Part shown: one piece after another, positions 23,213 through 30,754 of the stretch
Layout: each line of letters starts with the position of its first letter
Numbering within the stretch: the first letter of the stretch is position 1
DNA from: a virus
IMG/VR virus record: IMGVR_UViG_3300048113_000558
Coordinates: 1 to 44,500 of that record
Length of the DNA: 44,500 bases
Strand: one strand, 5' to 3'
Made by a program: the position numbers and the translations under genes
The notes under the pieces: generated by a model
The model's input: only the letters and a program-made list of their open reading frames with translations
Told to the model about the DNA's origin: nothing
Database searches by the model: none

Positions 23213-23517
23213 CACGCACAGAACAGAGACTCAAGCGAATGCTCGGCTACCTGCAGGCGTCCTATCACGCCGAGCCGGGCAAGGAATCTGTCAGCGATGA
23301 GGTGCGGGCGCGCAAGGGTGCAGCGGCAATCGGCCGGCAGGCGCTCTATGCTGAGGTAGATCGGCACAGTGTCCGCCATCGCGACGACGTGTCCGACATG
23401 GCTGAGCTGGAGTCGGCGACCGGGGTGAGTGTGGCCGTGAAGCGCAAGACGCCGTGGAAGATCGGCATGTTCCGGTATGGCCAGGGGAGGGTGGATCATG
23501 ATCGGCAGGAAACCTGA
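23209..23517 (+). CDS. Hypothetical protein
   Basis: This 102-aa protein is unrecognised, basic and mostly helical (TEQRLKRMLGYLQASYHAEP; then VRARKGAAAIGRQALYAEVD). Linked to both neighbours by overlaps (4 and 20 bases). Confidence 0.6.
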   Translation: MTRTEQRLKRMLGYLQASYHAEPGKESVSDEVRARKGAAAIGRQALYAEVDRHSVRHRDDVSDMAELESATGVSVAVKRKTPWKIGMFRYGQGRVDHDRQET

Positions 23518-23779
23518 GTTCACGCCAGACAAGGCGCCGACATCCGTCCTCGCCAGCGACTTCTGTGTGCCGGCACTGCCCGTCAGCTTTGTTGAGCTTC
23601 CTGTGGCTGAGCATGGATTCCTCGATGCCTACCAGTGCCTCTCCTTGGGGTGGTCTCGGTTGCAGGCTCGCAAGGCGCAAGCGGTGCGCAACGAAGCCAT
23701 CCGTCTGCGCCACATGTATTTCGGGATATTCCGCGAACGGCTGGAGGAGGTAATCGGCAATGATCATGGTATCCAGTGA
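23498..23779 (+). CDS. Hypothetical protein
   Basis: This 93-aa protein is unrecognised; ATG 23498 is chosen because GGGGAGGG lies just upstream, whereas ATG 23477 has none. C-terminal helices (QARKAQAVRNEAIRLRHMYF) look like a protein-binding bundle. It overlaps both neighbours by 20 bases. Confidence 0.58.
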   Translation: MIGRKPEFTPDKAPTSVLASDFCVPALPVSFVELPVAEHGFLDAYQCLSLGWSRLQARKAQAVRNEAIRLRHMYFGIFRERLEEVIGNDHGIQ

Positions 23780-23963
23780 AGGGGCACGGGCACTGGCAAA
23801 GGCCCGGCACGAACACAAGACGGCGCGTGAGACTCATCGGCGCGCCGGCGACCAGTACAGCAAGGGGTTGTCGATGGCTGCCTGGAGCGACTTCCTAGAT
23901 GCCGCTGAGGCGCTGGCGGACGAGATCATCGCTGAGGGCCATCATCTGGCCGAGGGGGATTGA
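23760..23963 (+). CDS. Hypothetical small helical protein
   Basis: This 67-aa protein is unrecognised, helical and rich in Ala, His, Arg and Glu (ALAKARHEHKTARETHRRAG). ATG 23760 or 23766 may be used. Its stop TGA shares a base with the next ATG. Confidence 0.55.
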   Translation: MIMVSSEGARALAKARHEHKTARETHRRAGDQYSKGLSMAAWSDFLDAAEALADEIIAEGHHLAEGD

Positions 23964-24253
23964 TGAACTTCTGGCTGGCATACGCACTGCTGGTCTACCT
24001 GTCCCCGCTGATCTTCATGGCGGGGCTGGTGGTATGCTGGGCGTCAACAACGATTGCGAGGTGGTGTCATGGTGAAGGAGATAGTCGGGTGCCTGCGTCG
24101 CCGGGTGATGCGGGCAATGTCCAAGGCATGGGCCCAGGTGTGGCTGGCCACGCAAAGCATGCCTCGCTGGGTTGGCGCGGTGGTCATGGTGGCCATTACC
24201 CTGCTGCTGATGCCGATCGCGATGGTGGCTGCGATGATCGAGGCGGGGCTTAA
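23963..24253 (+). CDS. Membrane protein whose 3' half overlaps the next membrane-protein gene
   Basis: The 96-aa product starts with a strong hydrophobic segment (FWLAYALLVYLSPLIFMAGL, residues 3-28) and then becomes Gly/His/Asp-rich. The second half lies over the gene at 24069 in another frame for 185 bases and has the composition of a shadow frame. Either a true long overlap exists or a once shorter protein has lost its stop. The N-terminal membrane segment is likely real. Confidence 0.45.
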   Translation: MNFWLAYALLVYLSPLIFMAGLVVCWASTTIARWCHGEGDSRVPASPGDAGNVQGMGPGVAGHAKHASLGWRGGHGGHYPAADADRDGGCDDRGGA

Positions 24254-24323
24254 AGAAGCCTGCCTGTGGCTACGTGAGCTGCGCAGCTGGATGTTAACAA
24301 CCTATGGCAAGGGAGGTGAGTGA
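24069..24323 (+). CDS. Small membrane protein
   Basis: ATG 24069 has GAGG upstream. The 84-aa product has a basic amphipathic N-terminus and one long hydrophobic segment (about 37-62, WVGAVVMVAITLLLMPIAMV). It ends on the base that begins TerS. Could be a late-operon lead protein or antiholin; nothing decides this. Confidence 0.55.
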   Translation: MVKEIVGCLRRRVMRAMSKAWAQVWLATQSMPRWVGAVVMVAITLLLMPIAMVAAMIEAGLKEACLWLRELRSWMLTTYGKGGE

Positions 24324-24880
24324 TGGGGACGCCTCTTGATGACCGGCAGGAATCGTTCTGTCGAAACTATCTAATTGATTTTAATGCAACAAAAGCGGCT
24401 ATTGCCGCAGGGTATGCAAAGCGGTCTGCTGGACAACAGGCATGCCGGTTGCTGAAAAACGATAAAATCAAGACGAGATTGATCGAATTGAAGGAAGAGC
24501 GAAACAAGCGCTTGGAGGTGAATGCCGACTGGGTGCTTGAGATGGCCATGCTGATGGCGTCATTCGACATCACTACCATCTTGGATGAGCAGGGCAACGT
24601 CATGCCGGTGAGCGAGTGGCCGCGGGGCGCAGGCCTGGCCATTGCCGGCATGGATGTGTCCGAACTCGACATGGAGGGCGCGCCGCCATCCATCTTCAAG
24701 AAGATCAAGCGGGTTGATCCTCTGCGCGCGCTGGAGATGGTCGGGCGTCACGTCCAGATTCAGGCGTTCAAGGATAAGGTCGAGCATGAGATCACCGACA
24801 ACGCCGCCAGTCGCCTGCTGTCCGGGCGCGAGCGGGCACGACAGCAGATCAAGGAGGCTGATGATGACAGTGAATCCTAA
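24323..24880 (+). CDS. terS: Terminase small subunit (Terminase_2 type)
   Basis: ATG 24323 follows GGGAGG. The 185-aa product starts with LDDRQESFCRNYLIDFNATKAA, then AGYAKRSAGQQACRLLKNDKI, the typical DNA-binding N-terminus of Terminase_2 proteins (helix-turn-helix), and continues with the oligomerisation region. It recognises the packaging start site, usually in or near its own gene, and delivers DNA to TerL. The N-terminal coding part is noticeably AT-richer. Length is normal. Confidence 0.88.
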   Translation: MGTPLDDRQESFCRNYLIDFNATKAAIAAGYAKRSAGQQACRLLKNDKIKTRLIELKEERNKRLEVNADWVLEMAMLMASFDITTILDEQGNVMPVSEWPRGAGLAIAGMDVSELDMEGAPPSIFKKIKRVDPLRALEMVGRHVQIQAFKDKVEHEITDNAASRLLSGRERARQQIKEADDDSES

Positions 24881-25175
24881 GCGACCGAGCGCCGCTAGCG
24901 TTGCGTGGCGTAGTCTGGTTCGCCTGATGGATTGGGTGGTGCCGCGCTTCACGACTGAAGACGTGGCCGGAATCGTGGATGTCGAACACGGGGATATTGT
25001 CCCCGTCCTTCCGATGAGTGAGTGGATTCCCGCCATCGATGGAGAGCCGGATTATGTCGTGTCGATGCGCGGATTCAGCTTCTTCGGCAAGTCGTACTGC
25101 AATCGACCGGTCGGCGATACGCTGACGTATCAAGAATGGAAGTCCCGAAAGGAGGCTGACGATGACGCCAGCTGA
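24864..25175 (+). CDS. Hypothetical protein between terminase genes
   Basis: ATG 24864 is six bases after AAGGAGG. The 103-aa product is unrecognised. It has an amphipathic start (SVAWRSLVRLMDWVVPRFTT) and a strand-rich acidic middle (GIVDVEHGDIVPVLPMSEWI). It overlaps TerS by 17 and TerL by 14 bases, so it is translationally tied to packaging. Confidence 0.65.
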   Translation: MTVNPKRPSAASVAWRSLVRLMDWVVPRFTTEDVAGIVDVEHGDIVPVLPMSEWIPAIDGEPDYVVSMRGFSFFGKSYCNRPVGDTLTYQEWKSRKEADDDAS

Positions 25176-27675
25176 GTTCGAGGAGGCGCTGGCAGATGAT
25201 GTCGGCGGCTTCTTCTATGATCCGCTGGGCTTCGTGCTGTATGCCTTCCACTGGGGGGAAGATGACCTCAAGGGCCACGACGGGCCGGATGAATGGCAGC
25301 GCGAGTTCCTGACCGACTGGGGTAAGGCCATCCGTGCGAATGACTTCAATGGCGTTGATCCTGTTGATGCGTACCGTGATGCCACATCATCAGGCCACGG
25401 CATAGGAAAAGGCAGCCCCTGCAATATGTTTGTTTACTGTCCTGTGCCCGTGATAGATTCTTCTTCTCACAAGAAGGAGTTTTCTATGCAGCAGAAGAAA
25501 TGGGGTGATCAGAAGGTAGGCGACTACGTGTTCGGCGCGGACGGCACGCCAACCCGCATCATTGGCACCAACCGTTACCGCCGCGAGCACTTCCGCGTGA
25601 CGTTCGATGACGGCAGCAGCACTATCGTGTCGGGTGAGCACGAGTGGAATGTGCGTGGCCGCCAGGAGCGGCGCAAGAAGTCTGATGCCTGGCGAACCAT
25701 CGAAACCCAGGAGATCATTGCGCTGGGCGTGAAGCGGGCGAACGGGAAGGCGCAGGCTCGCCAGTGGGAGATACCCGTGCAGGGCGCGGCCCAATTCTCC
25801 ACGTCGCATGGCTTGCCGCTTGATCCTTATGTGATGGGTGTCTGGCTTAGCGACGGGAGCGGGCCAAAGGTGTCCAAGTCGAGCCAGGCCGTCCGCATGA
25901 AGATTCAGGATCGCCACCATTCGAGCATCAGGATTCTTGATCAAAAGCATATCTACCTGCACAAACTGGATCGGTCGCTAGACCCGGTGTTCGCATGCAG
26001 GAGCTGGGAGAAGTACATTCCTGAGCGGTACAAGTTCGCCAGCGTAGAGCAGCGCCAGTCACTATTCGAAGGGCTCATGGATGGTGATGGCGAGGTGAAC
26101 AAGTCTGGGTCGTGCGGGTATAGCAGCTCCAGCGAGAAGCTGGTCGATGATGTGATATGGCTTGCCCGAAGCCTTGGCTACAAGGCGATGAAGCAGCCGA
26201 CAGTCAAGAAACCCACGTACACATACAAGGGCGAGAAGCTGGACGGCAGGCATTCGTATCGCGCAACCATCAACACGCCGACCAACCCGTTTACGCACGA
26301 GTCTCGGCGCGCAGCATGGAAGCCATCGGAGCCCCGCTACCTGTCGCGCTGGATCGAGAGCATCGAGTCTGTCGGTATGATGGATGGCATGTGCATCACT
26401 GTTGAGGCTGAAGATCATCTGTACCAAGCGAATGACTTCATCGTCACTCACAACAGCGCACTGTCCTCCTGGGTGATCATCTTCATCATGGCGACGCGGC
26501 CGCACAGCAAGGGCGTGGTCACGGCCAACACGAGTGAGCAGCTGAAGACGAAGACCTGGGGTGAGCTGGGCAAGTGGCTGAAGCGGTGCATCTGCGGGCA
26601 CTGGTTCACTTACAATAACGGCAAGGGCAACATGAACCTGTATCACCCCGAGTTCCCCGAGAGCTGGCGGGTGGATGGGCAGACGTGCCGCGAGGAGAAC
26701 AGCGAATCCTTCGCCGGCCTGCACGCTGCCAACTCTTCGCCGTGGTACCTGTTCGATGAGGCCTCCGCGGTGCCCGACAAGATATGGGAGGTGGCCGAAG
26801 GCGGCCTTACCGATGGCGAGCCCTTCTGGTTCGTGTTCGGCAACCCGACCCGTAACACCGGGCGCTTCCGCGAGTGCTTCCGCAAGTACAAGCACCGCTG
26901 GAACACGCGCCAGGTCGACAGCCGCCAGGCGCGGATGACCAACAAGAAGCTGATCAAGCAATGGGAAGACGACTACGGCGCCAACTCTGACTTCTTCAAG
27001 GTGCGCGTGCGTGGCCTGTTCCCGTCGGCGTCCGAGCTCCAGTTCGTGCCGCAGCACCTGGTCGATGATGCAATGGGTCGCACCATCCTTGAGGGCCAGA
27101 TCAAGCACGCTCCTGTCATCCTGGGTGTCGATCCTGCATGGTCGGGCACCGATGAGATGGCCATCTACATGAGGCAAGGCCTGTTCTCCAAGCTGATCGG
27201 CACGTATGAGAAGACAGACGACGACGTGCGCATGGCCAGCGTCGTGGCCAACCTGCAAGACGAGTGGGACGCTGACGCCGTATTTATTGACTTCGGGTAT
27301 GGCACCGGCATGAAGAGTGTCGGCGACAGCTGGGGCCGGCGCTGGCAGCTGGTCAGCTTCGGCGGGAAGAGTGTCGACCCGCAGATGCTCAACAAGCGCG
27401 GCGAGATGTGGAACAGCTTGAAGAAGTGGCTGGGCGAGGGTGGCGCGATCGACGACCAGCCGACAGCAGACGAGATCACTGCGCCCGAGTACCGGGTGAA
27501 GCTGGACGGCAAGATCGTGCTCGAGAGCAAGGACGACATGAAGCGCCGCGGCGTGCCATCGCCTAACCGGGCTGATGCGTTGGCCCTGACGTTCGCGCAT
27601 CCTGTGGCGCCAAGGGCTACAATGAGAGGGCAGCAGCAACCCAAAGCACAAACCGAGTTCAACCCCTGGGAGTGA
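25162..27675 (+). CDS. terL: Terminase large subunit interrupted by an intein
   Basis: The 837-aa precursor holds an N-terminal ATPase and a C-terminal RNase H-like nuclease. Walker A is SGHGIGK (77-83) followed, after removal of residues 84-431, by SALSSW (432-437), restoring GHGIGKS. Walker B is WYLFDEAS (D532, E533). Nuclease acids are D657 in LGVDPAWSG, D710 in VFIDFG and D805 in NRADAL. The spliced product is 489 aa, normal for this TerL family. Without splicing the P-loop is split and packaging should fail. AAAGGAGG precedes ATG 25162. Confidence 0.93.
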   Translation: MTPAEFEEALADDVGGFFYDPLGFVLYAFHWGEDDLKGHDGPDEWQREFLTDWGKAIRANDFNGVDPVDAYRDATSSGHGIGKGSPCNMFVYCPVPVIDSSSHKKEFSMQQKKWGDQKVGDYVFGADGTPTRIIGTNRYRREHFRVTFDDGSSTIVSGEHEWNVRGRQERRKKSDAWRTIETQEIIALGVKRANGKAQARQWEIPVQGAAQFSTSHGLPLDPYVMGVWLSDGSGPKVSKSSQAVRMKIQDRHHSSIRILDQKHIYLHKLDRSLDPVFACRSWEKYIPERYKFASVEQRQSLFEGLMDGDGEVNKSGSCGYSSSSEKLVDDVIWLARSLGYKAMKQPTVKKPTYTYKGEKLDGRHSYRATINTPTNPFTHESRRAAWKPSEPRYLSRWIESIESVGMMDGMCITVEAEDHLYQANDFIVTHNSALSSWVIIFIMATRPHSKGVVTANTSEQLKTKTWGELGKWLKRCICGHWFTYNNGKGNMNLYHPEFPESWRVDGQTCREENSESFAGLHAANSSPWYLFDEASAVPDKIWEVAEGGLTDGEPFWFVFGNPTRNTGRFRECFRKYKHRWNTRQVDSRQARMTNKKLIKQWEDDYGANSDFFKVRVRGLFPSASELQFVPQHLVDDAMGRTILEGQIKHAPVILGVDPAWSGTDEMAIYMRQGLFSKLIGTYEKTDDDVRMASVVANLQDEWDADAVFIDFGYGTGMKSVGDSWGRRWQLVSFGGKSVDPQMLNKRGEMWNSLKKWLGEGGAIDDQPTADEITAPEYRVKLDGKIVLESKDDMKRRGVPSPNRADALALTFAHPVAPRATMRGQQQPKAQTEFNPWE
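25411..26454 (+). mobile_element. Class 3-like intein with LAGLIDADG endonuclease in TerL Walker A
   Basis: Residues 84-431 (348 aa) form the intein. Block B is GSSTIVSGEH (G151-H160) with Trp162 at B:12. Block F has Cys411 (F:4) in MCITVEAEDH. Block G is FIVTHN with Thr429 (G:5), His430, Asn431, followed by Ser432 as +1. Trp/Cys/Thr at these positions is the class 3 signature; such inteins need no N-terminal nucleophile, and here the first residue is Gly. The endonuclease motifs are YVMGVWLSDG (D231) and LFEGLMDGDG (D309), both with their catalytic Asp, so homing activity may be intact. The insertion falls between Walker A Lys and Ser. The segment about 88-110 looks longer than usual before the KVGDYVFG strand. 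Confidence 0.88.
25460..25488 (+). promoter_or_regulatory. Internal ribosome site and hairpin inside the intein
   Basis: AAGGAG (25474-25479) lies six bases ahead of an in-frame ATG (25486, residue 109). Arms CTTCTT (25460-25465) and AAGAAG (25471-25476) can pair and partly hide the site. Initiation here would give an intein fragment lacking the N-terminal splice region, with the endonuclease and C-extein. Confidence 0.4.
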
Positions 27676-27678
27676 CAT

Positions 27679-28056
27679 ATGACGCAGTACCGCAAGAAGC
27701 CCGTCGTTATCGATGCCGAGCAGTGGCACAAGAACGGCGATCACTCGCTTGACTACGCGAGTGCTGTTGAGGGGTTTAGTGATGGAGTGCTTGTCTCCTT
27801 TTCCCCTGAGCATCAGAAGACTCTTGGCTGGGAGGGGCAGGTGGTTCGCTATTACCGGAACCCAGAAGATGACGGCGCTGGCCTCTGCCACCATTGCCTA
27901 GCAAAGAAGCATGATCATGGCTGGATCGATACGCTGGAGGGTGGCCATATCGTGTGCCCAGGCGACTGGATCATCCGTGGCGTGCAGGGGGAGTTCTACC
28001 CGTGCAAGCCTGACATCTTCGAAGCAACTTATGAGGTGGCACATGAATCATCTTGA
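27679..28056 (+). CDS. Conserved phage protein of unknown function
   Basis: The 125-aa product begins MTQYRKKPVVIDAEQW and ends with PGDWIIRGVQGEFYPCKPDI followed by FEATYE. This beginning and end define a widespread small phage family of unknown role. A CHHC group in the middle (GLCHHCLAKKHDH) may bind metal. It starts three bases after TerL. Confidence 0.8.
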   Translation: MTQYRKKPVVIDAEQWHKNGDHSLDYASAVEGFSDGVLVSFSPEHQKTLGWEGQVVRYYRNPEDDGAGLCHHCLAKKHDHGWIDTLEGGHIVCPGDWIIRGVQGEFYPCKPDIFEATYEVAHESS

Positions 28057-28240
28057 GATCATCTTCACCCTGATCGGCGTCGCCTTCGTCTATGCGTCGT
28101 GCCACCATGAGACGATGAAGCACGCCAAGCCTGCGAAGCGTACCGGCAAGCGCAAGGCGAGCAGCAAGCCGCCAGCAACCGTGCTGGCCATGCCGGTCGG
28201 TGGCAGCCGTTGCAAGCCGCCGAAGATCAACACATACTGA
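28043..28240 (+). CDS. Small membrane-anchored basic protein
   Basis: The 65-aa product has an N-terminal hydrophobic helix (LEIIFTLIGVAFVYASC) and a Lys/Arg/Pro-rich tail. GAGGTG precedes ATG 28043. It overlaps the previous gene and is followed by a terminator. No family recognised. Confidence 0.55.
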   Translation: MNHLEIIFTLIGVAFVYASCHHETMKHAKPAKRTGKRKASSKPPATVLAMPVGGSRCKPPKINTY

Positions 28241-28265
28241 CCGAGAGTTTTAGCGTGGTGTGCAT

Positions 28266-28291
28266 AGCCGTCCTTTCCAGGGCGGCTTTTT
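28266..28291 (+). terminator. Intrinsic terminator between packaging and head genes
   Basis: AGCCGTCC (28266-28273), loop TTTCCA, GGGCGGCT (28280-28287), followed by T-run to 28291. Rightward, 25 bases after the preceding stop. Confidence 0.85.
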
Positions 28292-28317
28292 CGTGGGCGC
28301 AGCAAAAGGCTTGCGCC

Positions 28318-28346
28318 TTGCGGCTTCCGGTGCTATCCGCAATACT
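28318..28346 (+). promoter_or_regulatory. Candidate promoter of head genes
   Basis: TTGCGG (28318-28323), 17 bp, AATACT (28341-28346), right after a terminator and 32 bases before the next gene. Its -10 equals that of promoter 1, its -35 that of the leftward promoter. No palindrome covers it. Confidence 0.45.
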
Positions 28347-28377
28347 TGCACGCGAAGCCATTACCCGAGGAATCACT

Positions 28378-28584
28378 ATGTGCGGATCATCTCCGAGCGT
28401 CCCTGAAGCGACACCGGCGCCGCCTGCGCCCGTCGCGCCGGAACAGAACGAAGAGGCCCAGGCCGCAGGGGATGACGCACGCCGTCGTCGTGCTGCAGCA
28501 GGCGGTCGATCGTCCACCATTCTCACCGGCAGCCAGGGTGCCAGTGAAAGCCAGGCGCAAGGCAAAACGCTTTTAGGTCAGTAA
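28378..28584 (+). CDS. Small conserved virion-cluster protein
   Basis: ATG 28378 has GAGGAA upstream. The 68-aa product is Pro/Ala-rich at first and ends with RRAAAGGRSSTILTGSQG, then GKTLLGQ. A GRxSTILT...KTLLG ending is common in small proteins encoded before the portal gene of podoviruses. Role unknown. Its stop overlaps the HNH gene's ATG (TAATG). Confidence 0.65.
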   Translation: MCGSSPSVPEATPAPPAPVAPEQNEEAQAAGDDARRRRAAAGGRSSTILTGSQGASESQAQGKTLLGQ

Positions 28585-29087
28585 TGATCACTCAATCGAG
28601 GCTCAAGCAACTGCTGGCGTATGATCCGGAGACTGGGGTCTTTCGTCGCGTCTGCGATCAAGGGCGCTGGAAGAAAGGCTCCATTGCTGGATCAACTGAT
28701 GATGCAAGTGGTTCATCTGGCGGCTACGTCAAGATATACGTGGATGGCCGGCGTTATCGGGCGCACCGTCTAGCCTGGATGTACATGACAGGGGCTTTTC
28801 CGTCGTCAGTTGATCACATTAACCACGACAGGTCGGACAACAGATGGCTGAACTTGCGGATGGCGTCCCAGCCCGATAACGCAAAGAACAGGAAGATGAA
28901 CTCGAATAACTCTAGTGGTTTTCGTGGGGTGTCGTGGTACAAGCCTTCAGGAAAGTGGATGGCTTACATAAACACCGCGCCGGGGAAGAGAAAGAACCTC
29001 GGCTACTTCGATACCATTCTTGATGCTGTTGCGGAGAGAGTGCGAGCGGAGAGGCACTACGAATACCATGAGAATCACGGAGCGTGA
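28584..29087 (+). CDS. HNH homing endonuclease with AP2-like DNA-binding domain
   Basis: The 167-aa product has an N-terminal NUMOD-like strand region, the HNH core YRAHRLAWMYMTG...DHINHDRSDNRWLNLR (H61, D77-H78, N80, H81, N90), and an AP2-type domain (about 111-152, SGFRGVSWYKPSGKWMAYI). Catalytic residues look complete. It is visibly AT-richer than the flanking structural genes and splits the small pre-portal gene from the portal, so it is likely a mobile endonuclease gene inserted here. Confidence 0.9.
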   Translation: MITQSRLKQLLAYDPETGVFRRVCDQGRWKKGSIAGSTDDASGSSGGYVKIYVDGRRYRAHRLAWMYMTGAFPSSVDHINHDRSDNRWLNLRMASQPDNAKNRKMNSNNSSGFRGVSWYKPSGKWMAYINTAPGKRKNLGYFDTILDAVAERVRAERHYEYHENHGA

Positions 29088-29089
29088 CC

Positions 29090-30754
29090 ATGAGCGAGAC
29101 AAAGCGGCAGCGGTACGAGAAGCGATTGAAGGCGCTGAAGACTGAGCGCTCCGGCTGGGAAGCGGAGTGGCGCAGCATCAGCTCATACGTGCAGCCGTGG
29201 CGCTCGCGGTTCTGCGTCAGTGATACCAACAAGGGCACCCGGCATAACGACTCAATGGTCGACGAGACTCCGCACCTTGCGAGTCGCACGCTGGCGTCGG
29301 GCATGATGGCCGGTATCACGTCGCCTGCACGCAAGTGGTTCAAGCTCGAGGTGCCCGACCCTGATCTAATGGAGTCCGGCGCTGTCAAGTGGTGGCTGTA
29401 TGAGGTCGAGCGCCGGATGACGGCAGCCATCGGCAAGGCCAACGCCTACAACTCTTTCCACCAGCTGTATACCGAGCTGGGCACCTTCGGCACCGGTGCC
29501 GCGTTCATCGTCGAGGATGAGGAGACCATCTTCCGCGTCATACCGATGACGGTCGGCAGCTACTATCTGGCCTGCTCGCATCGCCAGGTGGTCGACACGC
29601 TATATCGAGAGCTGCGCATGACCGTCCGCCAGCTGGTCGATCAGTTCGGTCGCAACAAGGTCAGCGAGTCGGTGAAAAACCAGTACGACAATGGCAACCT
29701 GGATCAGTGGGTTGACGTGGTTCATCTGGTCGAGCCCAACGATGAGCGCGACCCTGAGAAGCTGGACAGCAAGAACAAGCCGTTCCGCAGCTGCTATTAC
29801 GAGGTGGGCGCGAAGGGTAGCGACCTGCTGAGCGAATCAGGTTTCGATGAGTTCCCGGTGATTGCGCCGCGCTGGGATGTGCTGGGCGAGGATGTCTATG
29901 GCTACGGGCCGGGCAGCGTGGCTGTCGGTGCAAGTCGCGCACTACAGGTGATGCAGAAGCGCAAGGCGCAGGCCGTCGAGAAGATGATCAATCCGCCGAT
30001 GAACGTACCGTCTTCGTCGCGCAATGATCCTATCGACCTGCGACCTGGGGCCGTAAACTACTATGATGCGTCGACAGGAATGAATACTGCGGCGCACCCC
30101 AGCCAGAATATCAACCTGCCGATCAACTACATCCTCGAGGACATCACTGCTCACCAGGATCGCATCAATAGGGCATTCTTCGCCGACCTGTTCGCCATGA
30201 TGCAGAATGACACGCGCAGCAACATCACGGCGCGCGAGATACAGGAGCGTCACGAAGAGAAGCTGCTACAGCTGGGCCCGGTGATTGAGCGCTTGGGTAC
30301 CGAGATGCTCGATCCATTCATCGACCGCGTGTTTGGTATCATGATGCGCAGTGGCCAGCTGCCGGCGCCTCCCGAGGAGCTGCAAGGCCTTGATCTGGGC
30401 GTCGAGTACATCAGCGTCATGGCCCAGGCGCAGAAGCTGGTCGGCACCGGTGCCATCGAGCGCATCAGTTCGTTCGTCGGCAACCTCGCTGGCGCTGATC
30501 CGTCAGTGCTCGACAAGATCGACCTGGATCAGACCGTCGATCAGTACAGTCAGGCCGTCAGCGCGCCGCCTGACATCATCCGCAGTGACGACGATGTTGA
30601 GGCGATCCGCCAGCAGCGGGCCCAGGCCGAGCAGGCGCAGCAGCAGATGCAGATGGCGCAACAGGCTGCGCAAGGTGCTAAGCTACTGAGCGAAACGGAC
30701 ACGCAGACTGAAAACGGACTGACGCAGATGATGCGACAGATGGGGCTTGCATGA
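29090..30754 (+). CDS. Portal (head-tail connecting) protein
   Basis: ATG 29090 has GGAG upstream; a GTG at 29084 overlaps the HNH stop. The 554-aa product fits the podovirus head-tail connector family: RWEAEWRSISSYVQP-like start, HLASRTLASGMMAGITSPAR, FGTGAAFIVEDEETIFRVIP, and NITAREIQERHEEKLLQLGP near residue 385. It forms the dodecameric portal through which DNA enters and leaves. C-terminal Gln-rich helix. Confidence 0.92.
   Translation: MSETKRQRYEKRLKALKTERSGWEAEWRSISSYVQPWRSRFCVSDTNKGTRHNDSMVDETPHLASRTLASGMMAGITSPARKWFKLEVPDPDLMESGAVKWWLYEVERRMTAAIGKANAYNSFHQLYTELGTFGTGAAFIVEDEETIFRVIPMTVGSYYLACSHRQVVDTLYRELRMTVRQLVDQFGRNKVSESVKNQYDNGNLDQWVDVVHLVEPNDERDPEKLDSKNKPFRSCYYEVGAKGSDLLSESGFDEFPVIAPRWDVLGEDVYGYGPGSVAVGASRALQVMQKRKAQAVEKMINPPMNVPSSSRNDPIDLRPGAVNYYDASTGMNTAAHPSQNINLPINYILEDITAHQDRINRAFFADLFAMMQNDTRSNITAREIQERHEEKLLQLGPVIERLGTEMLDPFIDRVFGIMMRSGQLPAPPEELQGLDLGVEYISVMAQAQKLVGTGAIERISSFVGNLAGADPSVLDKIDLDQTVDQYSQAVSAPPDIIRSDDDVEAIRQQRAQAEQAQQQMQMAQQAAQGAKLLSETDTQTENGLTQMMRQMGLA

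Noticed and set aside
25414-25416. Ser85 or Cys88 as first intein residue (class 1)
   Set aside because: Starting at Gly84 restores a regular Walker A after splicing and fits the Trp/Cys/Thr signature; Ser85 would leave GKGS, and Cys88 would leave extra residues. Ser85 cannot be fully excluded.
26062-27894. Long leftward open frame of 610 codons over terL
   Set aside because: It lies opposite clear TerL motifs, has low-complexity shadow composition and no ribosome site; a product of GC-rich codon bias.
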